From: Hyphomicrobiales bacterium
Lineage (GTDB): Bacteria > Pseudomonadota > Alphaproteobacteria > Rhizobiales > Rhizobiaceae
Assembly (NCBI GenBank): GCA_900469965.1
Contig: UBZP01000017.1
Location: forward strand, 186,001 to 250,000
Length of the DNA: 64,000 bases
Reading direction: 5' to 3'
A program made the position numbers and the translations under genes. The notes beneath the pieces were generated by a model. It did no database searches and was not told the DNA's origin. It was given only the letters and a program-made list of their open reading frames with translations. Positions 26,413 through 36,522 of this stretch are shown in pieces (position 1 is the stretch's first letter; each line of letters opens with the position of its first letter).

Positions 26413-27426
26413 ATGAAAGCCGTCGCCTACAAGGTCGCAGGAGAGCTCGATCGGCAGGATGCGCTGGTGGATGTGGAACTGGAGAGGCCGGCCGCGACGG
26501 GCCGGGACATCCTGGTGGAGGTTTCGGCCGTGTCCGTCAATCCGGTCGACTACAAGGTCCGCAAGGGGGTCTCCGCCGAACCCGGCCAGTGGAAGGTTCT
26601 CGGCTGGGATGCGGTCGGCCGTGTGGTCGAGGCCGGCGAGAACGTCCGCTCGTTCAAGCCCGGCGATCGCGTCTTCTATGCCGGCTCGCTCATCCGCCAG
26701 GGCGCCAACAGCCAGTATCACCTGGTCGACGAGCGGCTCGTCGGGCACGCGCCGAAATCGCTGTCCGATGCCGAGGCGGCCGCGCTGCCGCTGACGGCGA
26801 TCACGGCCTGGGAAATGCTGTTCGATCGTCTCGACATCCGCAGGCCCGTTGCCGGCGGCGCCCGGTCGATCCTCATCATCGGCGGCGCCGGCGGTGTCGG
26901 CTCGATCGCGATCCAGCTGGTGCGTGCCCTGACGGACCTGACCGTGATCGCCACGGCGTCCCGGCCGGAGACGCAGGCCTGGGTGCGGGAACTCGGCGCC
27001 CACCATGTGGTCGACCACGGCAGGCCGCTGGCCGAGCAGGTCGAGGCGCTCGGCATCGGCGCGCCGTCCTACGTGTTCTCCACGACCGAGACGCATCGCC
27101 ACCTCGCCGAGATCATCAAGCTGATCGCGCCGCAGGGGCGCTTCGGCCTGATCGACGATCCGCAGAGCCTCGACGTCACCGGCTTCAAGCGCAAGGCGGT
27201 TTCCATCCACTGGGAACTGATGTTCACCCGGTCGCTCTTCGAGACCGCCGACATGGACGAGCAGGGCAGGCTCCTGAACGAGGTCGCGCGCCTCGTCGAT
27301 GACGGGCAGATCAGGACGACCGTGACCGAGGTGCTGAGGCCGATCAACGCTGCGAACCTCAGGCAGGCGCATGCCGTCCTGGAAAGCGGCAAGGCCCGGG
27401 GCAAGATCGTCCTGGAAGGGTTCTGA
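26413..27426 (+). CDS. Zinc-independent alcohol dehydrogenase / quinone oxidoreductase family protein
   Basis: This 337-aa MDR-superfamily enzyme has a GroES-like N-terminal domain (SAVSVNPVDYKVRKG, VLGWDAVGRVVEAG) and a Rossmann cofactor domain with SILIIGGAGGVGSIAIQL (about residue 155), fitting NADPH use. Structural and catalytic zinc cysteines are missing. Close relatives reduce quinones or enals. Control by the divergent HxlR regulator suggests induction by electrophiles or aldehydes. ATG 26413 follows AAGGAGA. A hairpin terminator follows at 27440. Confidence 0.85.
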   Translation: MKAVAYKVAGELDRQDALVDVELERPAATGRDILVEVSAVSVNPVDYKVRKGVSAEPGQWKVLGWDAVGRVVEAGENVRSFKPGDRVFYAGSLIRQGANSQYHLVDERLVGHAPKSLSDAEAAALPLTAITAWEMLFDRLDIRRPVAGGARSILIIGGAGGVGSIAIQLVRALTDLTVIATASRPETQAWVRELGAHHVVDHGRPLAEQVEALGIGAPSYVFSTTETHRHLAEIIKLIAPQGRFGLIDDPQSLDVTGFKRKAVSIHWELMFTRSLFETADMDEQGRLLNEVARLVDDGQIRTTVTEVLRPINAANLRQAHAVLESGKARGKIVLEGF

Positions 27427-27439
27427 CCCTTAAGGAGGA

Positions 27440-27470
27440 GGGGCGGGCCGGTCGCGCCGGTGTCCGCCCC
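27440..27470 (+). terminator. Hairpin after the oxidoreductase gene
   Basis: Stem GGGGCGG (27440-27446) pairs with CCGCCCC (27464-27470); an inner CCGG/CCGG pairing shortens the loop. It lies 13 bp after the stop. Only TTCGG follows instead of a T-run, so termination strength is uncertain. Confidence 0.5.
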
Positions 27471-28027
27471 TTCGGCCATCCCGGCGCCTATGGACCGCGC
27501 GGATCTGTCGGGCGTTCCCCATCTGGCGCTCGGCGAGTGATGATCGTGCCCACTAAGCGTCCGGGATATATGAATAACTTCGTATGTCTTACAGTTGAAA
27601 CGTGCTGAATTAGCGGCTAGGCTTGGTACACAGTCGGAGCAAATGCACGTCCCGGATCTGTCGCGACCTTCGCGGCAAGAGTATTAGGCCAGCCGAACGG
27701 CTCTCCACGAGAAGAACGATCGGCATCAATATTGCATCGCAAAAGTCCACTCGAATGGGTGATTCTTCAGCCGCGGAGTGTCGATCTTGTCAGAAGCGAA
27801 CAGCAGCCATTTCGATCTTGCAGCCGTCGAACCCGGTTTGGACAAGCGTTAACTGAGGCCGAACCGGCGGGGAGGCCCGTCGTTCCGACGGCGCCGCATC
27901 AACAATCGTTCTCAGGAGGAAACACACTCTCCACCCTGGCGGCTGGTGCCGCTCAAATCACCACCGAGCCCTCCGCGAACCATCGTTCCAGGATGAAGTT
28001 GGACGTCATGCGAATGGGAGTTCTGTC
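27471..28027 (+). other. Long intergenic region upstream of the AraC-type gene
   Basis: These 557 bp have lower GC than their surroundings around 27540-27850. Short open frames exist (27623-27856 and one running from 27732 into the AraC gene), but their composition is Ser/Arg rich with no family resemblance. The 9-mer TCGATCTTG occurs at 27781 and 27812. The region probably holds the AraC gene's promoter, and possibly an unrecognised small RNA or a decayed gene. Confidence 0.5.
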
Positions 28028-29215
28028 ATGCGTACAGACAATCGAGTGAGCATATCGTCAGCCTCCGAGACCGTCTTCAATCCCGCCCTCCTGCGTTCGC
28101 GCCGGCCGGAAGCCAGGGCCGTGCCGGTGCCGGAGCATGTCGCCGGCGGAGCGGCGTCCCCCGCGCTTTCCGCCTACACCTTCTCCACCGAGGAGGTTCC
28201 GGTCGCCGACCGCTTCGATGCCTGGCGCCGCAGTTTTGCGCCGATGGTCGACCTGACGCGGGATGCGAAGGGGGACTTCCGCGGCAGCCAGGTCCTCTGG
28301 GACCTCGGCGGTATCGGCTTTTCCCGCATCCGGACGCAAGCGCTGCGGTTCTCCAGCCGCCCCGCCCATCTCCAGTGCCATCCGCTCGACCACTGGGTGA
28401 TGACGTTGCTGCTCAGCGGCCAGTGCACCACGACGACGGCGCGCACCACGTTCCAGGCGCGTCCGGGCATCGTGCAGATCCATGCGCTGGGCCGGCCGTT
28501 TCACGGCACGCTTTCGGACAGCGAGATGCTGATGCTCTGGGTGCCGCGGGATTTCTGCCGCGACCTGGCGCGCACGCTCGATGCCGCGGAGTTCACGACA
28601 CTGGACACCGCCATGGGGCGCATGTTCACGAGCTTCATGATCGGTCTCGCCCATCAGCTCGCCTGCATGCGGGTCGATGAGCTGCCGAGACTGATGTCGG
28701 CCACCCGCGACATGATCCTGGCCTGCGTGCCCCCGCCGCGTGATCGCGCCGAAGAGGGAGGCGATGCGATCTCGGGCGGCCTGCAGGAGCGGGCGCGGCA
28801 GTTTGTCCAGATGAACCTGTTCAACCCGCGACTGAGCGCGAAACTTCTGATGCGCGAGCTGGCCGTTTCGCGCACCCGGCTCTACCGGCTGTTCGAACCG
28901 GTGGGCGGCGTCAACCGCTACATCCAGCACCGGCGCCTGCTCGACGCCCATTCCGCCTTGGCGAACCCGAACGAGCAGCGCCGCATCCTGGAGATCGCCG
29001 AGCAGCGCTGCTTCGACAGCGCCGATTTCAGCCGGGCCTTCAAGCGCGAATTCGGCTACAGCCCCAGCGAGGTCCGCAAGGGCATGCGGATCGGCTCGCC
29101 GCGCTATGGCGAGACTAACCTGTCCAGCCTGCCGCCGGAAGACCGGCTCGGCGCGCTCCTGTGGAGGCTACAGACCGGGGCGAAGCCCGATGTTGCCCCC
29201 TGCAGCATGACCTGA
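28028..29215 (+). CDS. AraC-family transcriptional regulator
   Basis: This 395-aa regulator has an N-terminal AraC-binding-like domain (about residues 50-220; VADRFDAWRRSFAPMVDL, then LDHWVMTLLLSGQ) and a C-terminal double helix-turn-helix with MRELAVSRTRLYRLFEPVGGVNRYIQ. It ends in the usual second motif, RCFDSADFSRAFKREFGYSPSEVR, plus a 40-residue tail. Similar proteins are numerous in rhizobia and mostly uncharacterised. It is convergent with the RND efflux operon, so it need not regulate it. The 40 residues before the sensor domain are low-complexity. Confidence 0.85.
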   Translation: MRTDNRVSISSASETVFNPALLRSRRPEARAVPVPEHVAGGAASPALSAYTFSTEEVPVADRFDAWRRSFAPMVDLTRDAKGDFRGSQVLWDLGGIGFSRIRTQALRFSSRPAHLQCHPLDHWVMTLLLSGQCTTTTARTTFQARPGIVQIHALGRPFHGTLSDSEMLMLWVPRDFCRDLARTLDAAEFTTLDTAMGRMFTSFMIGLAHQLACMRVDELPRLMSATRDMILACVPPPRDRAEEGGDAISGGLQERARQFVQMNLFNPRLSAKLLMRELAVSRTRLYRLFEPVGGVNRYIQHRRLLDAHSALANPNEQRRILEIAEQRCFDSADFSRAFKREFGYSPSEVRKGMRIGSPRYGETNLSSLPPEDRLGALLWRLQTGAKPDVAPCSMT

Positions 29216-29321
29216 GAGGGCGGCGGCCGCCGGCTTTCCGGGCGCGGTCCGTATGGCGCCTGCGACCGGCGTGACAGGGGCGCCGGCCCAGTCCAAGACG
29301 GCTGGATCGCCGAGGCGCCCG

Positions 29322-32300
29322 TCATGCCGGTGACGGCGCGGCTTCCGTTTCGCCGGCGGCGGCCGCTTGCGTCTTTGCCTCCGGAGGGACGCGGAACCAG
29401 ACCACGTAGAGCGCCGGAAGGAAGATCAGCGTCAGCACCGCCGCCACGATCAGGCCGCCGATCACGGTGAACGCGAGCGGCTTCCAGAAGGGATCGCGCA
29501 CGATCGGCAGCATGCCGAGGATGGTCGAGCCGGCGGTCAGGAAGATCGGGCGGACGCGGTTTGCGGTCGCATCGATGACGCTCTCCCAGCTCTTGCCCTT
29601 CTCCGCGATCCGCTTGTCGATCTGGTCGATGAGCACGACCGAGTTGCGGATGATCATGCCGATCAGCGCGATCATGCCGAGGACGGCGATGAAGCCGACC
29701 GGCGTATTGGTGATCAGCATGATCGCCACCACGCCGATCAGCCCGAGCGGCACGACGCTGAGCACCAGCAGCAGGCGATTGACGCTCTGCAGCTGGAACA
29801 TCAGGATGACGACCATGATGATCGCCATGATCGGCAGCATGGCGGTCACCGAGGCCATGCCGGTCTCCGCTCCCTCCACCGATCCGCCGATCTCGATCTT
29901 GTAGCTCGGATTGTCCAGGCGCAGCTGCGCGATCCGCGGTTCGGCCTCCTCGACCACCGAGGCTGCGAGCACGCCTTCGGTCATGTCGGCCTGGACGGTG
30001 ATGGTGGTGACGCGATCGCGCCGCCAGATCAGCGGCTGGGTCGTGCGGTATTCGATCGTGGCGATGCTTGCCAGCGGCACGGTGCGGTTCGGGCCGATCG
30101 GTATCTGCAGCGACCGCAGCGTCTCGATGTTGGCGCGCTCCTCCGGCGCCGAGCGCGCTACGACGTTGACGAGGTAGATGGAATCCCGCACCTGGGTGAT
30201 CGGCAGGCCGGAGGTGGTGGCGAAGAGCGATTGCCCGATGGCGGTCGAGTTCAGCCCGACGAGGCGGGCGCGATCCTGGTCGACATCGATGACGACCTTG
30301 CGGATCGGCTCGTTCCAGTCGAGGTTCGGGGTGATCACGCCGCGGACGTCGCCGATCACGTCGGCCACCTTCCAGGCGAGATCGCGCACGCCTGCGACAT
30401 CGGGGCCGCTGATGCGATACTGCACCGGCCAGCCGACCGGCGGCCCCATCTCCAGCGGCGAGAGCCGCGCGACGACATTGGGGAATTTCTCGTCCAGCTC
30501 CGTCTGCAGGCGGGCCTGCAGGGCATCGCGGCCATCGACGCTGCTGGCGATGATGACGGCCTGCGCCCGGAACGGCGCCGGCGGCTGGATATCCATCGGC
30601 AGGTAGAAGCGGATCGCATCCGAGCCGACATAGAAGCTCCAGTCGACCACGTCCTCATCCGCGGCGAGGATCTCCTCGACCTCGCGCGCCGTCGCTTCGG
30701 TCGCATGGATGGAGGCGTTCTGCGGAAGCACCAGCTGCAGCATGAGTTCAGGGCGGTCGGACGGCGGGAAGAACTGCCGTTTCATCAACCCGGAGGCCAG
30801 CAGCGAAACCACGAACAGGCCGACGGTCGCGGCGATCACCACGAAGCGCATCTGCACGCAAGTGTGCAACAGGCGGCGGAAGGTTCCGATCAGGGCGCTT
30901 TCCGGCTTGCGGTCCGCGGGCGTGCCCGACTTCAGGACCGCAAGCCCGATGATCGGCATCAGGAGCACCGCGATCAGCCACGAGATGATCAGCGCATAGG
31001 CGATGACGAGGAAGAGCGAACGGGCATATTCGCCGGAGACGCTCTGGGCGAAGCCGACCGGAATGAAGCCGGCGATGGTCACGAGCGTGCCGGCGAGCAT
31101 CGGGAAGGCCGTCGAGGTATAGGCGAAGGAGGCGGCCTGGACCCGCTCCATCCCTTCCTCGAGCTTGGCCAGCATGATCTCGACGGCGACCATGGCATCG
31201 TCGATCATCAGCGTCAGCGCGATGATCAGGGCGCCGAGCGAGACGCGCTGCAGCGCGATCCCGGTCATCTCCATCATCAGGAAGGTCATGGCCATCACCA
31301 GCGGGATGGACACGGCGACCACGAGGCCGGCGCGCAGGCCGAGTGCGACGAGGCTGCAACCGAGCACGATCAGGATCGCCTGCATCAAGGAGACGGTGAA
31401 GCCGCGGATCGCATTGGTGACGACCGCCGGCTGGCTTGCGACCTGCACCATCTCGATGCCGATCGGCAGGTCGTGCTGGAATCGCGCCATCACGGTGTCG
31501 ATGTTGCGGCCGAGCGCGAGGATGTCGCCCCCGCTCGCCATCGACACGGCGATGCCGATCGCCGGCTTGCCCTTGACGCGGAACATCGGCTGCGGCGGGT
31601 CGACGGTGCCGCGCATCACGGTGGCGATGTCGCCGAGGCGGACGAAGCCGGACGAGGTCGGAATGTTCAGGTTGCGGATGTCGTTCTCGTCCTTCAGGTC
31701 GCCTGTGACCTCGAGCACCGTGCGGTCAGCATCCGTCGTCACCATGCCGGCGGGCAGGACGGCGTTCTGCGCCTGGATCGTCGCAATGATCGTGCTGCCG
31801 CTCAGGCCCAGGCTGGCCAGCCGTTGCGTCGAGAATTCGATGAAGATCGTCTCGTCCTGGGTGCCGAGCATCTCGACCTTGCCGATGTTCTCCACCTGCA
31901 GCAGGCGATTGCGCGCCTCGTAGGCCCAGTCCCGCAGCTCCCGGTCGCTGAAATCCTCCGACGTCAGCCCGTAGATGATGCCGAAGGTGTCGCCGAACTC
32001 GTCGTTGAAGAACGGGCCGAGGACGCCGGCAGGCAGCGTATGGCGGATGTCGCCGACCGTCTTGCGGACCTGGTACCAGACATCGGCGACCTCGGCCGGC
32101 GGGGTGGAATCCTCCAGCACCACATAGATGACGGACTGGCCGGCCGTCGTCAGGCTGCGCAGGGAATCGAAGAACGGCACCTGCTGCAGCGCGCGCTCCA
32201 GCCGGTCGGTCACCTGGTCGCTCTGCTGCTCGATCGTCGCCCCCGGCCAGGCCGCGGTGACGAGCATGGTCTTGACCGTGAAATCCGGATCCTCGCTGCG

Positions 32301-32411
32301 GCCGAGGTTCCAGAAGGACAGCGCGCCGGCGATCGCGCCGAGCAGCATCAGGAAGATGATCAGGCCCTGGCGCCGGATCGCCCATTCGGAGAGGTTGAAG
32401 CCGCCGCTCAT
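29322..32411 (-). CDS. RND efflux transporter, inner-membrane permease
   Basis: This 1029-aa AcrB/MexF-type protein has a first membrane helix at residues 13-32, a large periplasmic loop, then helices 2-6. The proton-relay pair is in LIIALTLMIDDAMVAVE (two adjacent Asp, as D407/D408 of AcrB). A second similar half ends with GLIVAAVLTLIFLPALYVVWF. It exports drugs or other amphiphiles with the adaptor encoded upstream (4-bp overlap). No outer-membrane channel gene is adjacent, so a shared TolC-type channel is expected. Substrate cannot be predicted. Confidence 0.92.
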   Translation of the reverse strand: MSGGFNLSEWAIRRQGLIIFLMLLGAIAGALSFWNLGRSEDPDFTVKTMLVTAAWPGATIEQQSDQVTDRLERALQQVPFFDSLRSLTTAGQSVIYVVLEDSTPPAEVADVWYQVRKTVGDIRHTLPAGVLGPFFNDEFGDTFGIIYGLTSEDFSDRELRDWAYEARNRLLQVENIGKVEMLGTQDETIFIEFSTQRLASLGLSGSTIIATIQAQNAVLPAGMVTTDADRTVLEVTGDLKDENDIRNLNIPTSSGFVRLGDIATVMRGTVDPPQPMFRVKGKPAIGIAVSMASGGDILALGRNIDTVMARFQHDLPIGIEMVQVASQPAVVTNAIRGFTVSLMQAILIVLGCSLVALGLRAGLVVAVSIPLVMAMTFLMMEMTGIALQRVSLGALIIALTLMIDDAMVAVEIMLAKLEEGMERVQAASFAYTSTAFPMLAGTLVTIAGFIPVGFAQSVSGEYARSLFLVIAYALIISWLIAVLLMPIIGLAVLKSGTPADRKPESALIGTFRRLLHTCVQMRFVVIAATVGLFVVSLLASGLMKRQFFPPSDRPELMLQLVLPQNASIHATEATAREVEEILAADEDVVDWSFYVGSDAIRFYLPMDIQPPAPFRAQAVIIASSVDGRDALQARLQTELDEKFPNVVARLSPLEMGPPVGWPVQYRISGPDVAGVRDLAWKVADVIGDVRGVITPNLDWNEPIRKVVIDVDQDRARLVGLNSTAIGQSLFATTSGLPITQVRDSIYLVNVVARSAPEERANIETLRSLQIPIGPNRTVPLASIATIEYRTTQPLIWRRDRVTTITVQADMTEGVLAASVVEEAEPRIAQLRLDNPSYKIEIGGSVEGAETGMASVTAMLPIMAIIMVVILMFQLQSVNRLLLVLSVVPLGLIGVVAIMLITNTPVGFIAVLGMIALIGMIIRNSVVLIDQIDKRIAEKGKSWESVIDATANRVRPIFLTAGSTILGMLPIVRDPFWKPLAFTVIGGLIVAAVLTLIFLPALYVVWFRVPPEAKTQAAAAGETEAAPSPA

Positions 32412-33511
32412 TCGAGGCTTCCTTCGAGCAGGCGCACCGGCATGCCCGGCCGCAACTGCTGGGCGCCGGCGACGACGACGTGGTCGCCGTCTGCGACGCC
32501 GGTCGTGACCAGGAAGTCCTGCGTCTCGAAACGAAGGACCGTCACCGGCACGAGCTTGGTCGTGCTGCTGCCGGGATCGACGATCCAGACCGCCGAGCCG
32601 CTGCCCTGGTTGAACAGCGCCGTCATCGGCAGGCGGGCCACGGGATCGCCCGCCTGGCGGACGCTGCCGCGCACGGCGCTGCCGAACCGGAAGTCCTCCG
32701 GCGGATTGTCGAGCGCGACGCGGATGGTGAAATTGCGGGTGATCGGATCGGCCACCGGCGAGATCTCGCGCACCCGCCCGCCCGCCGTGCTCTGCGGATT
32801 GCTGAGCAGGCGGACCTCGATCCGCATGTCGCGGCTTGCCGACTGGATCGCGCTCTCCGGCACCTGGAAGACGGCGTCCTTCTCCTCCATCCGGGCGACC
32901 CGCACCACCATCTGGCCGGCGCCGACGTTCTGGCCCGTCTCGGCGCCGACGGCGGTCACGACGCCGTCGGCGTTCGCCTTCACCGTGCGGTTGTCCAGAT
33001 TGTTGTTGGCGACGCGGAGCGCGGCATTGGCCGCGTCCACGCTCGCCTGCGCGGTCGTCGCCTGGGCGATCGCGGCGTCGAGCGCCTGTCGGGTCGCCGT
33101 TCGCGGATAGAGCGACTGCAGCCGGTCGCGGTTCATGACCGCGTTGTCCAGGTTCGCACGGGCGGCGAAGACGTTGGCCTCGGCCTTGCGGACGGCGTCC
33201 TGCTGGTCCTCGGAATCGAGCTGGGCCAGCACGTCGCCGGCCTTGACGAGATCGCCGACGTCGACGGTCCGCTCGCGCACCTCGCCGCCCTGGCGGAAGC
33301 TGAAGTTGGTCTCGAATCGCGGCTGGACCTCGCCGACGAGGGAGCCGAACGTATCGTCCGGGTTGAAGGACACTGTGACCGTCTTGACGGGCCGCGGCGG
33401 CAGCTCCGCCTGCTCGTCCTCGCCTTGGCAGGCAGAGAGCAACAACAGCGCTGCGGCGAGCGACAGGCCGCGCAGCAGGGCACTTCTCGATGCGGAAAGC
33501 TTCGGCGTCAT
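32408..33511 (-). CDS. RND efflux periplasmic adaptor lipoprotein
   Basis: This 367-aa membrane-fusion protein has a lipoprotein signal (LLLLSAC, lipidated cysteine about residue 28). A biotinyl-lipoyl-like hairpin domain follows (FRQGGEVRERTVDVGDLVKAGDVLAQLD), then a coiled-coil hairpin (residues about 95-165) and beta-barrel domains. It links the inner-membrane pump to the outer-membrane channel. It is first in the two-gene operon and overlaps the pump gene by 4 bp. Confidence 0.9.
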   Translation of the reverse strand: MTPKLSASRSALLRGLSLAAALLLLSACQGEDEQAELPPRPVKTVTVSFNPDDTFGSLVGEVQPRFETNFSFRQGGEVRERTVDVGDLVKAGDVLAQLDSEDQQDAVRKAEANVFAARANLDNAVMNRDRLQSLYPRTATRQALDAAIAQATTAQASVDAANAALRVANNNLDNRTVKANADGVVTAVGAETGQNVGAGQMVVRVARMEEKDAVFQVPESAIQSASRDMRIEVRLLSNPQSTAGGRVREISPVADPITRNFTIRVALDNPPEDFRFGSAVRGSVRQAGDPVARLPMTALFNQGSGSAVWIVDPGSSTTKLVPVTVLRFETQDFLVTTGVADGDHVVVAGAQQLRPGMPVRLLEGSLE

Positions 33512-33537
33512 CGGGGCCTCATCTGGACGGGAGGTGG

Positions 33538-33564
33538 CTGCGCGCGGCGGCTGTCCGCGCGCAG
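33538..33564 (-). terminator. Perfect 10-bp hairpin after arcA
   Basis: CTGCGCGCGG (33538-33547) pairs fully with CCGCGCGCAG (33555-33564) across a 7-nt loop. It lies 15 bp downstream of the arcA stop codon and before the RND adaptor gene on the same strand. No clear T-run follows on the minus strand, but position and stem strength favour a transcript end. Confidence 0.6.
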
Positions 33565-33578
33565 GCTTGCGGGCGTCG

Positions 33579-34823
33579 TCAGTAGTCGACCGCGTCGCGG
33601 ATGATCGGGCAGGTCATGCAGTGGCCGCCGCCACGCCCGCGGCCCAGCTCGGCGCCGGTGATCGTGATCACCTCGATGCCTTCCTTGCGCAGCAGCGTGT
33701 TGGTGTAGGTGTTGCGGTCGTAGGCATAGACGACGCCCGGTGCGGCGCAGACGAGGTTGGCGCCGCTGTCCCACTGGGTGCGCTCGCGCATGTAGTCGTT
33801 GCCGCCGGTTTCGACCACCCGCATCTTCTTCAGGCCGAGGGCGTCGCGCACCGTCTCGACGAAGGTGCCCTTGTCCTTGTGCAGCTCGACCCCGCCCTTG
33901 CCGTTCGGACGGTAGGAGAAGGCCTCGATGCCGTTGACGATGTCGGGATAGAGCAGCACGCAGTCGCGGTCGGCGAAGGTGAAGACGGTGTCGAGATGCA
34001 TGGCCGCGCGCAGCTTCGGCATGGCGGCGACGATGACGCGCTCGGCCGCACCCTTCTCGAACAGGGCGGCTGCGACCTGGCTGATCGCCTGGCGCGAGGT
34101 GCGCTCGCTCATGCCGATCAGGACGTTGCCCTTGCCGATCGGCATGACGTCACCGCCCTCGAACGTCGCAAGGCCCCAGTCCTTCGTCGGGTCGCCCCAC
34201 CAGACGTTGACCTTGCCGGCGAAGTCGGGATGGAACTTGTAGATCGAGGAGGTGAGGATCGTCTCCTCGTGCCGCGCCGGCCAGTAGAGCGCGTTCAGCG
34301 TCACCCCGCCATAGATCCAGCAGGTGGTGTCGCGCGTGTAGAGCGTGTTCGGCAGCGGCGGCAGCAGGTACTCGTTGACGCCCGCCGCATCGCGGATCAG
34401 CGCCAGCTGCTCGCCGCCGATCGCCTCGGGGAACTCGAAGGTCGACAGCCCGCCGATCAGCGTCTCGGCGAGCTCGCGGTTCGACAGGCCCTCCAGATAG
34501 GAGCGGACCTCGTCGAGAAGGCCGAGGCCGATCTGGTTGGGGGCGACCTGGTTGTCGAGGATCCATTTCTTGGCTTCGGGGATCGCCACCGTTTCGGCCA
34601 GCAGATTGTGCATCTCCACGACCTCGACGCCGCGGTCGCGCATCTTGGTCATGAAGTCGAAATGGTCGCGCTTGGCATTGTCGACCCAGAGCACGTCGTC
34701 GAACAGCAGCGCGTCGCAATTGCTGGGCGTGAGGCGCTGGTGCGCGCGCCCCGGGGCGCAGACCATGACCTTGCGCAACTGGCCGACTTCGGAATGGACG
34801 CCGAATGGAGTGTCTTGTGTCAT
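33579..34823 (-). CDS. arcA: Arginine deiminase
   Basis: This 414-aa enzyme hydrolyses arginine to citrulline and ammonia. Catalytic residues are visible: the nucleophile Cys in GGGHCMTCP (C402), the FEGGD loop and the histidine in [10 protein letters not shown]. Length matches bacterial ArcA (about 410-420 aa). It is 19 bp after an ArcD-like antiporter gene and probably in one operon with it. The next pathway enzymes, ornithine carbamoyltransferase (arcB) and carbamate kinase (arcC), are absent from the window, so the pathway may stop at citrulline or use copies elsewhere. Confidence 0.95.
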   Translation of the reverse strand: MTQDTPFGVHSEVGQLRKVMVCAPGRAHQRLTPSNCDALLFDDVLWVDNAKRDHFDFMTKMRDRGVEVVEMHNLLAETVAIPEAKKWILDNQVAPNQIGLGLLDEVRSYLEGLSNRELAETLIGGLSTFEFPEAIGGEQLALIRDAAGVNEYLLPPLPNTLYTRDTTCWIYGGVTLNALYWPARHEETILTSSIYKFHPDFAGKVNVWWGDPTKDWGLATFEGGDVMPIGKGNVLIGMSERTSRQAISQVAAALFEKGAAERVIVAAMPKLRAAMHLDTVFTFADRDCVLLYPDIVNGIEAFSYRPNGKGGVELHKDKGTFVETVRDALGLKKMRVVETGGNDYMRERTQWDSGANLVCAAPGVVYAYDRNTYTNTLLRKEGIEVITITGAELGRGRGGGHCMTCPIIRDAVDY

Positions 34824-34842
34824 GACGCTTCCGCCTTTCCGT

Positions 34843-36276
34843 TCAAGGTGTGATGGTGCCGGTGACCAGGCCGTAGAAGCCGATCAGGCCGGCGACGACC
34901 GTGACTGCGAACACGATGAGTTCTATCGGGGTGAACAGCTGCAGCTTCTGCTCGCGGCGCGCCCAGACGTAGAGAATGGTGCCGGGCACGAACAGCACCG
35001 CGACGAGCAGCACGTATTTGAGGCCCGCGGCAATGAACATGAAGATCGTGTAGACGACCGCGATCCAGGCGAAGACCTGGTCCCGGCCGCGCTCGTCGGG
35101 CGTGGTCTCGTAGCCGACGCCGCTGCGGGCGAGCAGCACACCGTAGCCGGCGACGAGCAGATAGGGCAGCAGCGAGGTGACGCTGGTCATGTCGAGCATG
35201 AAGTTGAACGCGTCCCGCGACCAGTAGGTGGAGATCACGAACAGCGACACGACGATGTTGGTCAGCCAGAGCGCGTTGGCCGGCACCCGGTTGTTGTTCT
35301 GTGCGGCGAAGAGCTTCGGCATGTCCTCGGACTTGGCCGCGGCAAAGAGGACTTCGGCGCAGATCAGCGACCAGGCGAGATAGGCGCCCAGGACCGACAC
35401 CAGGACGCCGATGGAGATGAAGACGGCGCCCCAATGGCCGACCACCGCCTCGAGTACGGTGGCGAGCGACGGCTGCTGGACGGCCGCGATCGTCGACTGG
35501 GGCAGCGCCGCATAGGGCAGGAGCGTGACCGCGACCATCAGCCCGGTGACGCCGACGAAGCCCAGGATCGTCGCCGTGCCGACATCGGAACGCTTCTGGG
35601 CGAACCGCGAATAGACGCTCGCGCCTTCGATGCCGATGAACACGAACACGGTGATCAGCATGGTGTCGCGCACCTGCGCGATCAGCGGTTTTGCGGGCAT
35701 GTCCGGGCCGCCGAAGAAGTTTTCGGCGAATTGCGCATAGTTGAAGACGAAGGCCAGTGCCAGGATGAACACGATGATCGGCACGATCTTGGCGATCGTG
35801 ACGATCGTGTTGATGAACGCCGCCTGCTCGACGCCGCGCAGGATCATGAAGTGGAACGCCCAGATGCCGATCAGCGATACGATGATCGCAATGGTGCTGC
35901 TGCCGTCGCCGAAGATCTCGGGAAAGAACCGCCCGAGCGTCGAGCCGATCAGCACCCAGTAGAAGACGTTGCCGAGGCAGCTGCCGAGCCAGTATCCGAA
36001 GGCCGACAGAAAGCCCATGTAGTTGCCGAAGCCGGCCTTGGCGTAGGCGAACACGCCCGAATCGATGTCAGGCCGCTTTTCCGCAAGCGCCTGGAAGACG
36101 CGCGCCAGCATGTACATGCCGGTGCCGGCGATGGCCCAGGCGATCAGGGCGCCGAACGGGCCGGTGGCCGCCCCGAACCGCCCGGGCAGGTTGAAGATGC
36201 CGGCGCCGACCATGGAGCCCACGACCATGGCCGTGAGCGCGAAAAGCGAGAGTTTCTGCGTCGATTGCGATGCCAT
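34843..36276 (-). CDS. arcD: Arginine/ornithine antiporter, APC family (copy 1, next to arcA)
   Basis: This 477-aa inner-membrane protein has 12-13 hydrophobic segments. Near the N-terminus it has the APC substrate-binding loop [17 protein letters not shown]. It exchanges external arginine for internal ornithine (or citrulline in some relatives), feeding arginine deiminase. ATG 36276 gives a start matching the paralogue upstream (both begin MAxxxxQKxSL followed by LTAMVVGS). It is separated from the paralogue by 246 bp with a short inverted repeat, CTGTG-ATCAG-CACAG, at 36364-36378, so it likely has its own promoter. Confidence 0.88.
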   Translation of the reverse strand: MASQSTQKLSLFALTAMVVGSMVGAGIFNLPGRFGAATGPFGALIAWAIAGTGMYMLARVFQALAEKRPDIDSGVFAYAKAGFGNYMGFLSAFGYWLGSCLGNVFYWVLIGSTLGRFFPEIFGDGSSTIAIIVSLIGIWAFHFMILRGVEQAAFINTIVTIAKIVPIIVFILALAFVFNYAQFAENFFGGPDMPAKPLIAQVRDTMLITVFVFIGIEGASVYSRFAQKRSDVGTATILGFVGVTGLMVAVTLLPYAALPQSTIAAVQQPSLATVLEAVVGHWGAVFISIGVLVSVLGAYLAWSLICAEVLFAAAKSEDMPKLFAAQNNNRVPANALWLTNIVVSLFVISTYWSRDAFNFMLDMTSVTSLLPYLLVAGYGVLLARSGVGYETTPDERGRDQVFAWIAVVYTIFMFIAAGLKYVLLVAVLFVPGTILYVWARREQKLQLFTPIELIVFAVTVVAGLIGFYGLVTGTITP

Positions 36277-36522
36277 GATTCCCCCGATAAGTGCCTCAAT
36301 TGTCCCGATGTTTCTGCTCAGGACCGGTGCGCTCGCTGAAATTAATAGGCGGAATAGCAATTCCTGTGATCAGCACAGAATCCCAAAACTATGCTGTGCG
36401 TTCAGAATTGGTGTTTCGCGCGAAGAAGCATCGGACAGTATGCAGACAAACAATGCATGTATCGCGTCGCGATCTACTGCCGCAGATTGTCATCTATGGA
36501 TGCACCGACTGGCGTCGATGCT

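Noticed and set aside
27623-27856. A 77-codon frame in the AraC upstream region
   Set aside because: Ser/Arg-rich, no ribosome-binding site of note and no family resemblance.
29367-33110. A 1247-codon plus-strand frame opposite the RND pump and adaptor
   Set aside because: Composition is His/Arg/Asp-rich mirror-frame sequence caused by high GC; the minus-strand genes are clear.
34537-36339. A 600-codon plus-strand frame opposite arcD copy 1
   Set aside because: Antisense shadow of a membrane protein gene, giving a Asp/His/Arg-rich product.
36277-36522. Anaerobic regulator (FNR/ANR) box for the arginine deiminase genes
   Set aside because: No TTGAT-N4-ATCAA sequence is seen; only a short CTGTG/CACAG repeat at 36364-36378.
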